64,000 bases of DNA from Moorena bouillonii PNG (GCF_001942495.1 NZ_MKZS01000001.1:2389171-2453170), one strand, 5' to 3'. Positions 26,995-37,209 are shown, counted from the stretch's first letter. A program made the numbers and translations. The notes: generated by a model not told the origin, from the letters alone.

Positions 26995-28077
26995 TTATCT
27001 TTGTGTTTCCCAGGCCAATTCATCTTGTAAATACCCCTCCAAACTTTGGCTTGTAACCACTTTTTCTAGTTCTTTGTTTCCAGGAAAATAAATTCCCTGG
27101 TCGAGGGGATTGGCAGTCTTATTATCGAAAGTCCAACGCAGCACTTTCCTAATCTTGGTTTCGGAGTTAGTAAATCCTTCTCTACCATGAAAAGCGACTA
27201 AGTTTGCCAGCACTAAACTTTCCCTAAGTTCTTCTAGCAAAACGCTTGTGTAATTCTCTGGATTTTTATTAAAATTCCAGATCCAATCCATTGCTATTTT
27301 CGTCAGGGCGTTTTTACACTTATAGTCAACATCGCCATCGGCGCGATAACCGGTTGTAATGCACCTTTTTTCCTTATGGTAATTAATAATTGGTTTACTA
27401 AGATGACCATCCGTTCCTTCCCTAAAAAAGGTAACAGCATCTGCTTCTTTTAAAACAGCTAGATAAGGCAAAGGAATAGCATTTAAAAGATGCTGTCCAC
27501 TCGCCACACGAGTTTCCCCTCCTGATTGAGCATTTTGTAGGACTGTAAACACCACCCAATTAGGAACGACTTTTAAGAATGTGCTGTCTTGATGGACTTC
27601 CTGATGACCGTTGTATTTATTACCCTTAACACGATCAGCTGGATTTGCCATCATCAAAACATCATTTTCTTTAAAATCAACGCCATAGTCAGCTAACACT
27701 TTTCTGGCTAAAGAATTCTCATTGGATTCTATTTTGCCAGAATTACTATAGGGTTGTCGCACTTGTTTCCCGAGCAATAAATGCAACTGATTTCGCCATT
27801 CCTTAAAACGTCGATTATCTAATAACGCATCATTTTCGTGAGTACGGAGAACAAAAAAACCATATAGATGTGTCAATAGCTGCACGTCCCGGCGAATTCC
27901 ATCATCTGAAAGCTTTCCCCCAGCAGGAATCTGAATAGTTAAATCTTTTTTTGTTAATTTCCTGGGTTGATATAAAAAATCGTAATTGTTTTTTACAAAA
28001 TTCCATTTCTTGATGTAATCCTCTAGATCCATTGTTATTCCATTGACATTCCTAACATTAAGTTTTTTATATTTCAA
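26995..28077 (-). CDS. TauD/TfdA-type Fe(II)/2-oxoglutarate-dependent oxygenase
   Basis: 360 residues. Iron ligands His162 and Asp164 in GHQEVHQDSTFL and distal His297 in VAFHGREGF, followed by basic KVLRW as the 2-oxoglutarate carboxylate site; SGGETRVASG is typical of the TauD fold. Because the second ligand is Asp and not Gly or Ala, a hydroxylase or desaturase is expected, not a halogenase. First gene of the minus-strand cluster, so the promoter should lie in 28078-28200. Substrate unknown. Confidence 0.88.
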   Translation of the reverse strand: MKYKKLNVRNVNGITMDLEDYIKKWNFVKNNYDFLYQPRKLTKKDLTIQIPAGGKLSDDGIRRDVQLLTHLYGFFVLRTHENDALLDNRRFKEWRNQLHLLLGKQVRQPYSNSGKIESNENSLARKVLADYGVDFKENDVLMMANPADRVKGNKYNGHQEVHQDSTFLKVVPNWVVFTVLQNAQSGGETRVASGQHLLNAIPLPYLAVLKEADAVTFFREGTDGHLSKPIINYHKEKRCITTGYRADGDVDYKCKNALTKIAMDWIWNFNKNPENYTSVLLEELRESLVLANLVAFHGREGFTNSETKIRKVLRWTFDNKTANPLDQGIYFPGNKELEKVVTSQSLEGYLQDELAWETQR

Positions 28078-28631
28078 GTTTTCTCTTGATGTTGATAGGC
28101 TTTAACTACAGCCTTAGCTTTAACTACAGCAGTATCATCATTTGCCTTTCTTTCAATTATTTCTATTGTAACTTTAACAGATTGGTGTCACCTGTCAACA
28201 TAAGATTTTATTAACTTTATAAAGTTTTGTTGATTTAAGTAACAAAAACACTTTAGCCCACCGCTACGGGGAGGGTGCATCTAATTTTTGCTGGGGGAGC
28301 GACATGAATGGCTAGAAAGCTGACAGAACAAGCGCGGGTTGACTGACAAAACTAATCAACCACGTACTGGTACGTTTGTATTTTGAATTCCAGTCGATAG
28401 TCGTTTATCCTGAAGGGGTGACATGGAAGCTAGAATGTAGCCAGAATAAGAGACCTAGCTCTTATACCTCGTAAATAATACTCCAGTTTATTGGGATTTT
28501 ACTTCATTAACTCCTTCACCAAATCCCAACACGACTCCATAAAACTCACCCAAGTTTGACCATATAAGCTGACGGGGCGACAAGCGCCCCGTCAGGAAAA
28601 CGGCTGTAAGATTTACTTTATCAAAAGTCTC
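28078..28631. other. 554-base spacer upstream of the biosynthetic operon
   Basis: No intact gene. The part near 28080-28230 is AT-rich and must carry the operon promoter. Bases 28290-28450 look like degenerate mobile-element sequence, with pieces similar to 30030-30500. A strong hairpin lies at 28569-28595. Confidence 0.5.
28569..28595 (-). terminator. Hairpin downstream of the FAD oxidoreductase remnant
   Basis: CTGACGGGGCG and CGCCCCGTCAG (28569-28579, 28585-28595) form an 11-bp perfect stem with a 5-base loop, about 36 bases past the stop at 28632. GC-rich, but with no long T tract; it may instead be one of the dispersed palindromes. Confidence 0.5.
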
Positions 28632-29324
28632 TCAAACCAGCACTAATAAAGACTCAAAATTCTTCAATTTCTTAGCTTCATTATTATTAGCATATCCATA
28701 GACGCGAGGAAGTTGCTTCGTGCTTAAAAGTACTTTTCTGACCTCAGAGTTGGATACATTACTTAGATTCCTGCCAGAAAGAAGGGCAGTAATGGCAGCT
28801 ATCCCCAATGCCTGACCAACACCAGCATTGAATTCCACAATTCTACCAGCGGATGAAGCAAACCCTTGAAACCCAGAACCAGGACTGACAAGGGCTAAAT
28901 TAGGGACTGTCTTAATTTGGGCATGCTGGATGCCAATGTTGAAAATTGGCTTACTAAAACTTACACTTTTTATCCCGTTCTGAGAGGCTCTGTTACCAAG
29001 ACCTTCGATACCACCTCGCACATCAAAATGATAGCCAAAGGTTCCCAAAGCAGACCAATTGGGTGTGCCACCTAAGAGCATTTGGGAGCCATAGAGAGGG
29101 TCTACCACACCAGTAATATTGCCTGCATGGCGGATATAAAGCTCAGATGCTGGCTTAACGGCTTTCGCTCCGATACCTTTGAGCCAAGTTTCCACGAAAT
29201 TCATCTCTTCGAGAATCTTAGCAGAGGGTTTAGCACCTGCTTGAGCTAATTCCTCTGCTTCAGTGCCATTGACCTTACACAGGAGGGCATTCCAGGACAG
29301 CCTACCCCCTGGAAGAATTGCCAC
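28632..29324 (-). pseudogene. C-terminal fragment of an FAD-dependent oxidoreductase
   Basis: 230 residues from a GTG, with homologous-looking coding sequence (GENIPPGKLKGN) extending eight or more codons further to a TAA. The end (GRIVEFNAGVGQALGIAAITALL) is the C-terminal FAD-domain helix of large FAD-dependent oxidoreductases, and PGGRLSWNALLCKVNG a middle segment. The N-terminal GxGxxG FAD fold is absent, so the gene is 5' truncated and probably inactive. It lies beside the oxygenase operon and may be a lost tailoring enzyme. Confidence 0.65.
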
Positions 29325-29390
29325 ATTTCCTTTTAATTTTCCAGGTGGGATATTTTCTCCTTAAGCAGACAAACGGTAATCTTAGCCTGA

Positions 29391-30026
29391 TCAGTACTTA
29401 TTTGCTACAACGAGATAGCTACCATAGATTGACATCAACGGAAAATGCCAACCTAAATACTGGGATACCCTACCTGATCCATATAATTTAACTCCTGAGA
29501 ATCCATGCATTTGCAATCTCAATCGCAGAACTTCTGGAAAATGCTGAGTTAAATGGCTGACACCGTAAACTGACATTCCAATAATTTTATTTTTTATGTA
29601 ATTAGGATTGGGAGTGGTAAGCAACAGCCTTCCGCCAATCTTCAACACTCTTTGGAATTCACATAATGTTTTATCTACATCGGCAGGATACAGGTGTTCA
29701 AGAAACTCACCAGCAGTAATCACATCAAAAAATCGATCTTCCATAGGTATGTCTGTTGAAAGACCATAGACTTTTTGTGAATAGCACTCAGGCAAAACAT
29801 CTAATCTTTCTTGTACACAATCAAGACCAAATAATGTCAGGTTCGGGTTCAACTCCTTAAAACGTAATCCACCTCTACCCGTATTGCAACCTACGTCAAG
29901 AATCTTTACAGCTCCTTTCTGAAAAAAACTGAAGAATTGTTCGTACCTTTTCAAAGTAAAAGGGTCGTGTTCTGAACGATTTTGTTGAATATTCTGAACT
30001 TCGTACTTCTTATGCAGATTGACCAT
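29391..30026 (-). CDS. Class I SAM-dependent methyltransferase (Methyltransf_11 type)
   Basis: 211 residues. SAM motif I KILDVGCNTGRGGLRF near residue 55, an acidic motif in LFGLDCVQERL, motif II FFDVITAGEFLEHLYPADVD and motif III RVLKIGGRLLLTTPNPNY. Typical of small-molecule, sugar or lipid methyltransferases and of SAM enzymes in glycosylation loci. Complete, with an ATG start. It lies 66 bases upstream of the broken FAD oxidoreductase on the same strand. Whether it belongs to the 20-28 kb pathway is unclear. Confidence 0.82.
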   Translation of the reverse strand: MVNLHKKYEVQNIQQNRSEHDPFTLKRYEQFFSFFQKGAVKILDVGCNTGRGGLRFKELNPNLTLFGLDCVQERLDVLPECYSQKVYGLSTDIPMEDRFFDVITAGEFLEHLYPADVDKTLCEFQRVLKIGGRLLLTTPNPNYIKNKIIGMSVYGVSHLTQHFPEVLRLRLQMHGFSGVKLYGSGRVSQYLGWHFPLMSIYGSYLVVANKY

Positions 30027-30906
30027 GTTTGCTTCTCCAATTCAACATAGAAATGACTAAACTCCAAGGCGTTACTGAATTACGGGATGAATCAGGGATA
30101 GACAGGTATTTGCCTCGGTGGCACCGGCACCTCCCAAAACTTCAGGTAATGCACTAACAGTCCGATCGAATGCTTCAGCATTTCTATTGACTTCGAGTCA
30201 CACAAAGTCTTGGGATGTAGCCGAGCCAGATAGTGCCTCAATCGAGTGAAATCACCCTAGACTCGGGTCATATACAACGGGTTGACGATATCTGGTCACC
30301 ATCGATGGATGTAGTTGGGATACACCTTGAAACCATCTGTAACATAGAAGAAACACTCCCACAAACCCTTCGTACGCCCACACCAGTTCAAAGGTCATTG
30401 TACTACGCTCTCCGATTCCGTAAGCTAGAATACCAGTCAATAGTCAGTTTCTCGGGTTTCTTTTTCCCAGGTGGTGTTAAAGCCAGTAGCAGGTCGAGTT
30501 GTAGTCTAGTTAAGACCTCCACCGCCGCAGAGTGAGGAGCATTTCGCTGTAGAGCTGACGGCTGACGGCTGACGGCTGAATGCTTACGTTGAAATACCTG
30601 GTAAACGAATTTAATTAAGGTCTCAGGGAGAAGTGCATATTGGCTAATTTTGGAAGTAGATTGCATAGTGAGACTTAAATTAAATGAGGTACACAAGTTT
30701 GGAATAATGGTGCTTTTTCACCATTATTCCAAAATTTCCTCATCTTGTGTAATTATAATTAACTAGCGTTGAAGTTTCCCCCAAGAAGCCTGTAAGTCTC
30801 AACCTAACCTACACCCAACGCCTATGGCCAATAACTTAACAACCTTCAACCTTCAACCGTTTAACCTTCAACCTTCAACCGTTCAACCTTTTAAATTAGC
30901 CTGAAA
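30027..30906. other. 880-base degenerate region with repeats
   Basis: No supported gene. Bases 30060-30520 carry fragments reading as broken transposase-like sequence in several frames. Bases 30552-30587 are CTGACGG heptamers ending in the cap CTGAATGCTTAC. Bases 30838-30895 are CAACCTT/CAACCGT repeats. The inverted pair GGAATAATGGTG/CACCATTATTCC near 30700-30730 forms a 12-bp hairpin. Confidence 0.55.
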
Positions 30907-32454
30907 TTAGCCCCCAATTCCTAGCCTTCCTGCCAAAGCGGAATTAATGGGAATCAGAGTTGCGACCATTAAAAATAATGCCAATAACCCCCACAATGCC
31001 CGAGTATCGTCAAGTTCGGTAATTTCATTGAGGCTAGGTCGTTCTAAACTCCGCTGCAAGAACAAAATCAAGATTCCCCAGTACAAAATTATGGGATTGG
31101 CTGGATTGATTAAGGCCAGAATCCCCAAAATTACTAGGGTGGCAATGGTAGTAAGTCGAGCGGTTTTGCGTCCGTAGATAGCTTGGACAATTCGCCCACC
31201 ATCTAGTTGTCCTGCTGGCATTAGGTTCAAGGCTGTTATGGTTAAACCTAGCCAACCGACAATGGTCAGAGGGTGAACATCTACTAAAGGCTCTTGGAGA
31301 GCACTACCAAGCACTAACTTTGCCAGCCCTCCGACTAAAATGGACGCTTGGAAGAATTCCGCTGGCACCTGAAAAGCACTGCCTTGATGAGAAAGGACTA
31401 ATCCCGCCATCAGCATCAGTAGAGACACTACACCACCTACGGCTGGTCCGGCTATAGAAATATCAAATAATACTTTTCGATTGGGTAATAATGATTCGAA
31501 GCGAACCATAGCACCAAATGAGCCGATTTGCAAGCTGGGCAGGAAAAAGGGTATGCTGAGGCGAATGTCGTGACTTTTGGCTTGCCACCAGTGACCGAGT
31601 TCATGGGTAATCAGAACTATCCAAATTCCGATGGTAATCGGTAAGGCTTCCCGAAACCGTTCGGGTTCACTGAATAAATCAAACTCAAGCAGTAACCCAG
31701 ATACTTCTAAAGTGGTGAAGAATGTGGCAATTACCAGGACAAGGGCCAAGATTTTCTGGGGAACTGTAGTGGTTCGTGGGTCATTGCTACTGGGTAAGAC
31801 AATGACAACTGGTTTCCCTTCTGGATTATCGACTAAAAATAGCCGATAGCGATCGCTTAATTTTTCCTCTAGATTAGCTGACAAACGAGAATGTACCAAT
31901 TCGGCATCGTTTCCCCGCAGATTTCCTGTAAAAATTGCCCCTTCCTGATATTTTATAGTTTCCGTAGCAAAGAACGTATCAATCCCAAAAATCCCTTTAA
32001 TAATTTGTAGGTCTTCATCAGGAATTGTAGCTACTCCGATCCTGGTGGTATTCGGACCCTCGGATACGGCAGTTAAATTGTTGTAAGCTGCAGTATCTTG
32101 CTCCTCAGACTTTTGGGCATCCTTGCTTTGTTGTTGATCCTCGAACAGTTTGGTGGCACGCTCCCGCCAAACTTCATCTTGACCTGCTGCACGTAAGAGC
32201 CTGCCCAAGTAGATGTATAGGCCGGTGGAAGCGACTAGCAGAAATAGGATCCCAACGATATTCAGGTAAATTCCGATGCTGACTAAGCCAAAGAATAATA
32301 GCCAGGGCACTGTCAAGACTACTGACTGCAACCAGGCTAAAATTCCTAGCTTGCCGTAAGAACGAGCGCGGTTATAGCCCCAACCTAGAACACCAAGGGC
32401 TACGAGTATTATGACCAAAGTGACAGTAGTCTGTGATCCGTTAAACATTATCAA
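30907..32454 (-). CDS. Site-2 protease family (M50) membrane metalloprotease
   Basis: 515 residues. The zinc site THELGHWWQAK (HExxH) is near residue 284 and the third ligand is in NLMPAGQLDGGRIV near 411-424. About seven hydrophobic segments: two at the N-terminus, the rest around the catalytic core. The long middle region (residues 110-240) resembles cyanobacterial and EGY1-type plastid homologues. Intramembrane proteolysis in plasma or thylakoid membrane. The start overlaps the murQ stop by 4 bases, so the two genes are translationally coupled. Confidence 0.9.
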   Translation of the reverse strand: MIMFNGSQTTVTLVIILVALGVLGWGYNRARSYGKLGILAWLQSVVLTVPWLLFFGLVSIGIYLNIVGILFLLVASTGLYIYLGRLLRAAGQDEVWRERATKLFEDQQQSKDAQKSEEQDTAAYNNLTAVSEGPNTTRIGVATIPDEDLQIIKGIFGIDTFFATETIKYQEGAIFTGNLRGNDAELVHSRLSANLEEKLSDRYRLFLVDNPEGKPVVIVLPSSNDPRTTTVPQKILALVLVIATFFTTLEVSGLLLEFDLFSEPERFREALPITIGIWIVLITHELGHWWQAKSHDIRLSIPFFLPSLQIGSFGAMVRFESLLPNRKVLFDISIAGPAVGGVVSLLMLMAGLVLSHQGSAFQVPAEFFQASILVGGLAKLVLGSALQEPLVDVHPLTIVGWLGLTITALNLMPAGQLDGGRIVQAIYGRKTARLTTIATLVILGILALINPANPIILYWGILILFLQRSLERPSLNEITELDDTRALWGLLALFLMVATLIPINSALAGRLGIGG

Positions 32455-33389
32455 TTCAATTTTGATGGAGTACTAGTTTGTTTCCAACTTTGGAGAGCGG
32501 CCCTGAGATCACTTTGGTTTTGCTCTAGGAAGCTGGCTCCCTCTACCTGGTCTAATCCTGTCCAGTACATTAGTAGCGCTAGTTTTACCTGCCTTCCACT
32601 GCGCTCTAGTAAATGAGCGCAGTCTTCTCGGCTGAGGTTGGTCAGGTCTTTGAGGATGCGCAGGGCTCGGTCATGAAGTTTCTTGTTGGTTACTGCCACA
32701 TCTACCATGCGATTGCCGTAGACTTTGCCAAGCTTTACCATGGCTCCAGTGGAAAGGATGTTCAAGGCCATTTTAGTGACAGTACCGGCTTTGAGGCGAG
32801 TAGAGCCAGCTAGGACTTCCGGACCAACTAGCAGCCGAATATCAATATCAGCATCAATACTGACCTGTTCAGGGGGGACACAAGCGATCGCAATCGTGGT
32901 TGCGCCCCGCCCTCGTGCCTCTTGGAGTGCGCCGTGGACAAAGGGTGTGGTCCCACCTGCGGTAATGCCTACCACCACATCTAGGTCATGTACCCGGCGA
33001 TGGGCGATCGCTTTTGCACCATCTTCCTGTCGGTCTTCCAAATCTTCAGAACTCCGCACCAATGCCCCTGCTCCTCCAGCAATGATCCCTTGGACTAGGT
33101 CTGGGGGTGTACAAAAGGTGGGGGGACATTCGGCAGCATCGAGGACTCCCAAGCGTCCACTGGTACCAGCTCCCACGTAGAAGAGGCATCCTCCTTGACG
33201 CAATGCCTTTGCTGTGCAGTCAATGGCTTGAGCTAGCTGGCTACGAGCTGCTGCGATCGCATCTAGGGTTTTGGTATCTTCTTGATTAAACAGATCCACT
33301 AACTCTAGGGATGTCAGCTGGTCAAGGTTCTGACTATTGGGATTAATCTGTTCGGTCAGTAGATGTCCCCGTTGTTCTAAATTTTGCAT
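32451..33389 (-). CDS. murQ: N-acetylmuramic acid 6-phosphate etherase
   Basis: 312 residues. Recycling of cell-wall MurNAc-6-P to GlcNAc-6-P and D-lactate. The SIS-domain core YVGAGTSGRLGVLDAAECPPTF, GAGALVRSSEDLEDR, GITAGGTTPFV and AGTVTKMALNILSTGAMVKLG are all diagnostic. Normal length. First gene of a two-gene unit with the M50 protease (ATGA overlap). A heptamer-like stretch and a GCGTAGCTTGGCC dispersed piece lie just upstream. Confidence 0.95.
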   Translation of the reverse strand: MQNLEQRGHLLTEQINPNSQNLDQLTSLELVDLFNQEDTKTLDAIAAARSQLAQAIDCTAKALRQGGCLFYVGAGTSGRLGVLDAAECPPTFCTPPDLVQGIIAGGAGALVRSSEDLEDRQEDGAKAIAHRRVHDLDVVVGITAGGTTPFVHGALQEARGRGATTIAIACVPPEQVSIDADIDIRLLVGPEVLAGSTRLKAGTVTKMALNILSTGAMVKLGKVYGNRMVDVAVTNKKLHDRALRILKDLTNLSREDCAHLLERSGRQVKLALLMYWTGLDQVEGASFLEQNQSDLRAALQSWKQTSTPSKLN

Positions 33390-33513
33390 TATATTATTTA
33401 GTCATTGGTACAAGGGTTGAAGGTAAAAGGGTTGTTCGCGTAGCTTGGCCTATGGGCCAGGGTTGACGGCTGTTGGTGGACGGTTCAAATGTATTCCTCA
33501 AATTTTTATCAGC

Positions 33514-33891
33514 TTACAATAAATTTTCCAACTGACGGCGAATGCGCTCTAGATCTGATGATATTTCTGGTTGTTCGGTTTTCTTGATGTCCGGTTGCCA
33601 ATCAGTATTTTCTAGATTTGTTTCCGGTGGCATGGCCAACATTCCTTCAGTAACCAACTCCGATTCATAACCAGCCGATTGGCAAAACTCTTCAATCTCT
33701 TCTAGATCGATAGCTTCTACGGTTGCTGTTGGGAAATCCTGGGCTTCGAGCAATAAAGCAAAGCGGGTAGCATCGTCTTCTTCTTCAAACATCAATACCG
33801 TTTGGCGATCGTCAATTTGGATAGTGTGAATTCCCTCGTTTTCTGTCCGGGCATTAAATAACAGGACGTATACTTGCTTAGGTGCCATCAT
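33514..33891 (-). CDS. DUF3110 domain protein
   Basis: 125 residues. The DUF3110 pattern is clear: VYVLLFNARTENEGIHTIQI, VLMFEEEDDATRFALLLEAQDFP and VEAIDLEEIEEFCQSAGYE. This small acidic family is nearly confined to cyanobacteria and plastids; function unknown. The tail from residue 90 is hydrophilic and less conserved. It reads in the same direction as murQ but is separated from it by repeats. Confidence 0.85.
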   Translation of the reverse strand: MMAPKQVYVLLFNARTENEGIHTIQIDDRQTVLMFEEEDDATRFALLLEAQDFPTATVEAIDLEEIEEFCQSAGYESELVTEGMLAMPPETNLENTDWQPDIKKTEQPEISSDLERIRRQLENLL

Positions 33892-34168
33892 AATTCTTAT
33901 ATAATCTTAGGTAATAGTTATTTTTTAACTGTTTTTATAGGATATCTAATATTATTTGCTTTAATGCTATGGAGAGATAAGCAGGTGCACAAAATTAATT
34001 ACACATTTTCCAAAACTCAAAGCCTTACGATGTAAGGGTTACAGAGATTGGTAGTAGGAAATTAATTTTGTTTAAATGCTTATGATTCCTCAACAGTGAG
34101 AGTTTGCAACTCAAACTGATGAACTAGGGGAGTATTGTTTACCTAGGAATTAGGATTACTATAGTTGT
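33892..34168. other. AT-rich spacer between divergent genes
   Basis: No repeat or gene seen. It should hold promoters for DUF3110 (minus) and the aldolase (plus). Confidence 0.4.
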
Positions 34169-34948
34169 GTGCTGCTAAAGGGCGATAGTATTGTTGACAA
34201 AGTACCCAAATTCCTGGATCAGGTGCAACTTAGTATGATCATCAAGTCAATCCCTGTTGAAACTATAACCGCCAAGCAGATGATTGATACTTGTCTTCGC
34301 ATGAACAGTCTTGGTATCAATCAAGGTACCAGTGGTAATGTCAGTGTCAGGGTTAGAGACAGTATCGGTGAGGCAATAGCAATTACTCCCAGTGGACTAG
34401 ACTACGAAGACCTAACTCCTGATAAACTCTGCAAAATTTACTTCGGCAAAGACAAACAACCTGTTTTTGCTGAGAATAATCGTTATTTACCCAGCAGTGA
34501 ATGGCGATTTCACTATGACATACTTTTGAATCGAACTGATGTCAATGCTATTGTCCATACTCATAGCATCCATGCTACAGCATTGGCTTGTATGGGTATA
34601 GCTATACCTAGCTTTCATTATATGGTGGCTAGGACAGGTGGGAGCAGTATAAAAGTAGCTGATTATGCTACCTTTGGCACTCAAGAACTTAGCAACAACG
34701 CCCTAAAAGCACTGGGAAATTCCCTTGCCTGTTTGTTAAAAAATCATGGTATGATTGCCTGTGGCAAAGATATAAGGCACGCTCTGAAAGTCGCCCAAGA
34801 GCTAGAAACCTTGGCTCAAATGTATATCAAAATCCTCAGTGTTAACAAGATTTATGGAGAACCTCAATTATTGAGTGAGGAAGAAATGCAGATAGTTATA
34901 GACAAGTTTAAAACCTATGGAGTTCAGCCAAACATTGATAATGGGTGA
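34169..34948 (+). CDS. Class II aldolase/adducin family protein (fuculose-phosphate aldolase-like)
   Basis: 259 residues from GTG; the family N-terminus fits better from the ATG at 34235 (MIIKSIPVETITAKQ), so the true protein may be 237 residues. Visible: LGINQGTSGNVSVR for phosphate binding, Glu in SSEWRFHYDIL, zinc ligands HTHSIHATAL and KNHGMIACG. Catalyses aldol cleavage of a sugar phosphate or a related dehydration. No sugar-kinase partner is nearby; the next gene is an aldehyde dehydrogenase that could oxidise an aldehyde product (inference). Confidence 0.85.
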   Translation: MLLKGDSIVDKVPKFLDQVQLSMIIKSIPVETITAKQMIDTCLRMNSLGINQGTSGNVSVRVRDSIGEAIAITPSGLDYEDLTPDKLCKIYFGKDKQPVFAENNRYLPSSEWRFHYDILLNRTDVNAIVHTHSIHATALACMGIAIPSFHYMVARTGGSSIKVADYATFGTQELSNNALKALGNSLACLLKNHGMIACGKDIRHALKVAQELETLAQMYIKILSVNKIYGEPQLLSEEEMQIVIDKFKTYGVQPNIDNG

Positions 34949-35284
34949 TTAGATAGTAATATTTTATAGAATTTATCAAATAATAAAATAGTTTAGGTAC
35001 ACAAGTTTTGGATTTTAGGAAATAGGGAATAGGGAACAGGGAACAGGTAAAAAAATAAGTGTGTACAACCTCATTAATATTAGAACCCCTATAGATATTA
35101 CCATAGGGATAATTAGGGATACTATAGTTAAAGTATTAACAAAATTCAGCAAAAAATTAAAATAAGTTAACAATCGTCAATAAAATATTAATAAAATCTA
35201 TATTTTTAGTTAAATTTTAAGTTTACAATCCACCATTAGAATTGAGGATGTCATAAAAAATCAACTTAACAACAGGAGACTATT
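34949..35284. other. AT-rich spacer before the aldehyde dehydrogenase
   Basis: Contains GGGAATA/GGGAACA heptamers at 35018-35048, then very AT-rich sequence probably holding the promoter. AACAGGAGAC just before 35285 is a strong ribosome site. Confidence 0.55.
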
Positions 35285-36769
35285 ATGGTCACCGCCCCTA
35301 CACCAAAGGCAACACCAAAGCCAACGGTCAAAATCGGTCAAACTCAGCTGCTGATTAACAACGAATGGGTAGACAGCACCTCCGGGAAACGATTCGAGAC
35401 GATTAACCCTGCTACAGGAGAGGTTATCTGTGATGTGGCTGAGGCTGATGCCCCAGACGTTGATAAAGCAGTAGTGGCGGCTAGGACAGCCTTTACCAGT
35501 GGAGACTGGCCGAAAATGTCTGCCACCCAGCGGGGGGAGTTACTCTACAAGCTAGCTGATTTAATCGAAGCAAACAAGGAAGAAATAGCACGGCTGGAAA
35601 CCCTAGACAATGGAAAGCCCTATAGTGATTCCTTGAATGCAGATTTGTCCCTAGTAATTGCCTGCTATCGGTACTATGCTGGCTGGGCAGATAAGATTCA
35701 AGGCAAAACAATTCCGATCAGCGGACCCTACTTCTGCTACACGCGCCATGAACCTGTGGGAGTGGTTGGTCAGATTATTCCTTGGAACTTTCCACTGTTG
35801 ATGCAAGCTTGGAAGTTAGGCCCAGCATTGGCAGCTGGTAACACCGTGGTGATGAAAACGGCGGAACAGACTCCTTTATCAGCGTTGCGGATCGGTGAAC
35901 TGATTCTGGAAGCAGGTTTCCCTCCTGGTGTGGTGAATCTTCTCTCAGGCTATGGACCAACCGCTGGGGCTGCGATCTCACATCATATGGATATCGATAA
36001 AGTTGCCTTTACCGGTTCCACTGAGGTAGGGCATCTAATTATGGAAGCTGCTGCTAAGAGTAACCTCAAGCGGGTCACTCTAGAACTTGGTGGTAAGAGT
36101 CCTAACATTGTCTTTGCTGACGCTGACATGGATAAAACCATTGAGGGCGCTCACTTTGCCCTGTTCTTTAACCAAGGACAGTGCTGTTGTGCTGGTTCCC
36201 GGCTGTTTGTGGAAGAGAAGTGCTATGACGAGTTTGTAGACAAGTGTGTGAAACGGGCGCAAAATCGCACAGTTGGTGACCCGTTTGATGCTAACACAGA
36301 ACAGGGACCCCAAGTGGATCTCGAACAGTTCAATAAGGTGATGAGCTATATTGAGTCTGGTCAGCAGGAAGGAGCTCAGATGTTGTGTGGTGGTGGTCGA
36401 GTTGGCGATCGCGGTTACTTCATCGAACCGACAGTGTTTGTTGATGTCCAAGATCAGATGAAGATTGCCCAAGAAGAAATCTTTGGACCAGTGATGAGCA
36501 TTATTAAGTTCAAAGATATTGATGAAGTGGTTCAGCGGGCAAATAATACTATGTATGGCTTAGCCGCAGCTGTATGGACAAAGGATATTACTAAAGCTCA
36601 TGCGATCGCAAACAATGTCCGTGCTGGTACTGTCTGGGTGAATTGCTACGATGTTTTTGATGCCGCTGCTCCCTTCGGTGGTTTCAAGCAGTCTGGCATT
36701 GGTCGTGAACTTGGGGAGTATGGCTTGCAGCAATACACCGAGGTCAAGACAGTTACGGTTAAATTGTAG
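35285..36769 (+). CDS. Aldehyde dehydrogenase family protein
   Basis: 494 residues. NAD-dependent oxidation of an aldehyde to an acid. Motifs: [34 protein letters not shown], catalytic Glu in [13 protein letters not shown], catalytic Cys in [16 protein letters not shown] and [10 protein letters not shown]. Length and C-terminus ([21 protein letters not shown]) are like class 1/2 retinal and betaine-type ALDHs. ATG preceded by AGGAGAC. A terminator-like hairpin follows. Confidence 0.93.
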   Translation: MVTAPTPKATPKPTVKIGQTQLLINNEWVDSTSGKRFETINPATGEVICDVAEADAPDVDKAVVAARTAFTSGDWPKMSATQRGELLYKLADLIEANKEEIARLETLDNGKPYSDSLNADLSLVIACYRYYAGWADKIQGKTIPISGPYFCYTRHEPVGVVGQIIPWNFPLLMQAWKLGPALAAGNTVVMKTAEQTPLSALRIGELILEAGFPPGVVNLLSGYGPTAGAAISHHMDIDKVAFTGSTEVGHLIMEAAAKSNLKRVTLELGGKSPNIVFADADMDKTIEGAHFALFFNQGQCCCAGSRLFVEEKCYDEFVDKCVKRAQNRTVGDPFDANTEQGPQVDLEQFNKVMSYIESGQQEGAQMLCGGGRVGDRGYFIEPTVFVDVQDQMKIAQEEIFGPVMSIIKFKDIDEVVQRANNTMYGLAAAVWTKDITKAHAIANNVRAGTVWVNCYDVFDAAAPFGGFKQSGIGRELGEYGLQQYTEVKTVTVKL

Positions 36770-36856
36770 CATTGTACCAATCTCAAAGCCTGGTTTTTAC
36801 TATCAACAAGCCAAAAAGAAGGCTACAGGATAGTTAGTTGGTAATTTAAGACAAGC

Positions 36857-36903
36857 TAATGGGTAATGGGGAATTGTAAGCCAATTTCCTATTACCCATT
36901 ACT
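36857..36903 (+). terminator. Imperfect hairpin after the aldehyde dehydrogenase
   Basis: AATGGGTAATGGGGAATTG pairs with CCAATTTCCTATTACCCATT across a 4-base gap with one or two mismatches. Confidence 0.55.
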
Positions 36904-36937
36904 TTATGCTGTGCTCAAGCTTCAAGTTCAAGTTCAG

Positions 36938-37209
36938 GTAAGCATTGAGCGTTCAGCGGTCAGCGGTCAGCGGTCAGCCGTCAGCCGTCAGCTAAAGGCT
37001 CACGCTGGGCGAACAGCTTTGTGGAACAGGGTTCTAACCTGTGACTTAACTCAGATTAAACCAATGGTTAGCTGTTGTCTTGATGCAAAGCGCGAGTGGG
37101 GGAAACCCCCTGTTCCGAAGCTGCATCGCTTATTCAAAAGTACCGATCTAGTAGCACCATCTGTAGCCCATTAGCTGAAAGCTGAAAGCTGATAGCTGAT
37201 AGCTTACGT
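36938..37209. repeat. Capped heptamer element with family-B insert
   Basis: Starts GTAAGCATTGAGC followed by CAGCGGT/CAGCCGT heptamers and ends with AGCTGAA/AGCTGAT heptamers and GCTTACG. Between the arms lies CTTGATGCAAAGCGCGAG with GGGGGAAACCCCC and GCTGCATCGC, the family-B palindrome. No gene here. Confidence 0.65.

Noticed and set aside
26995-28077. Reading the Fe/2OG enzyme as a halogenase
   Set aside because: The facial triad has Asp164; halogenases have Gly or Ala there.
30233-30696. Several overlapping frames of 60-100 codons
   Set aside because: All are mutually overlapping fragments in degenerate mobile-type DNA; no continuous transposase could be reconstructed.
36080-36472. 130-codon minus-strand frame
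   Set aside because: Antisense to the aldehyde dehydrogenase catalytic region.
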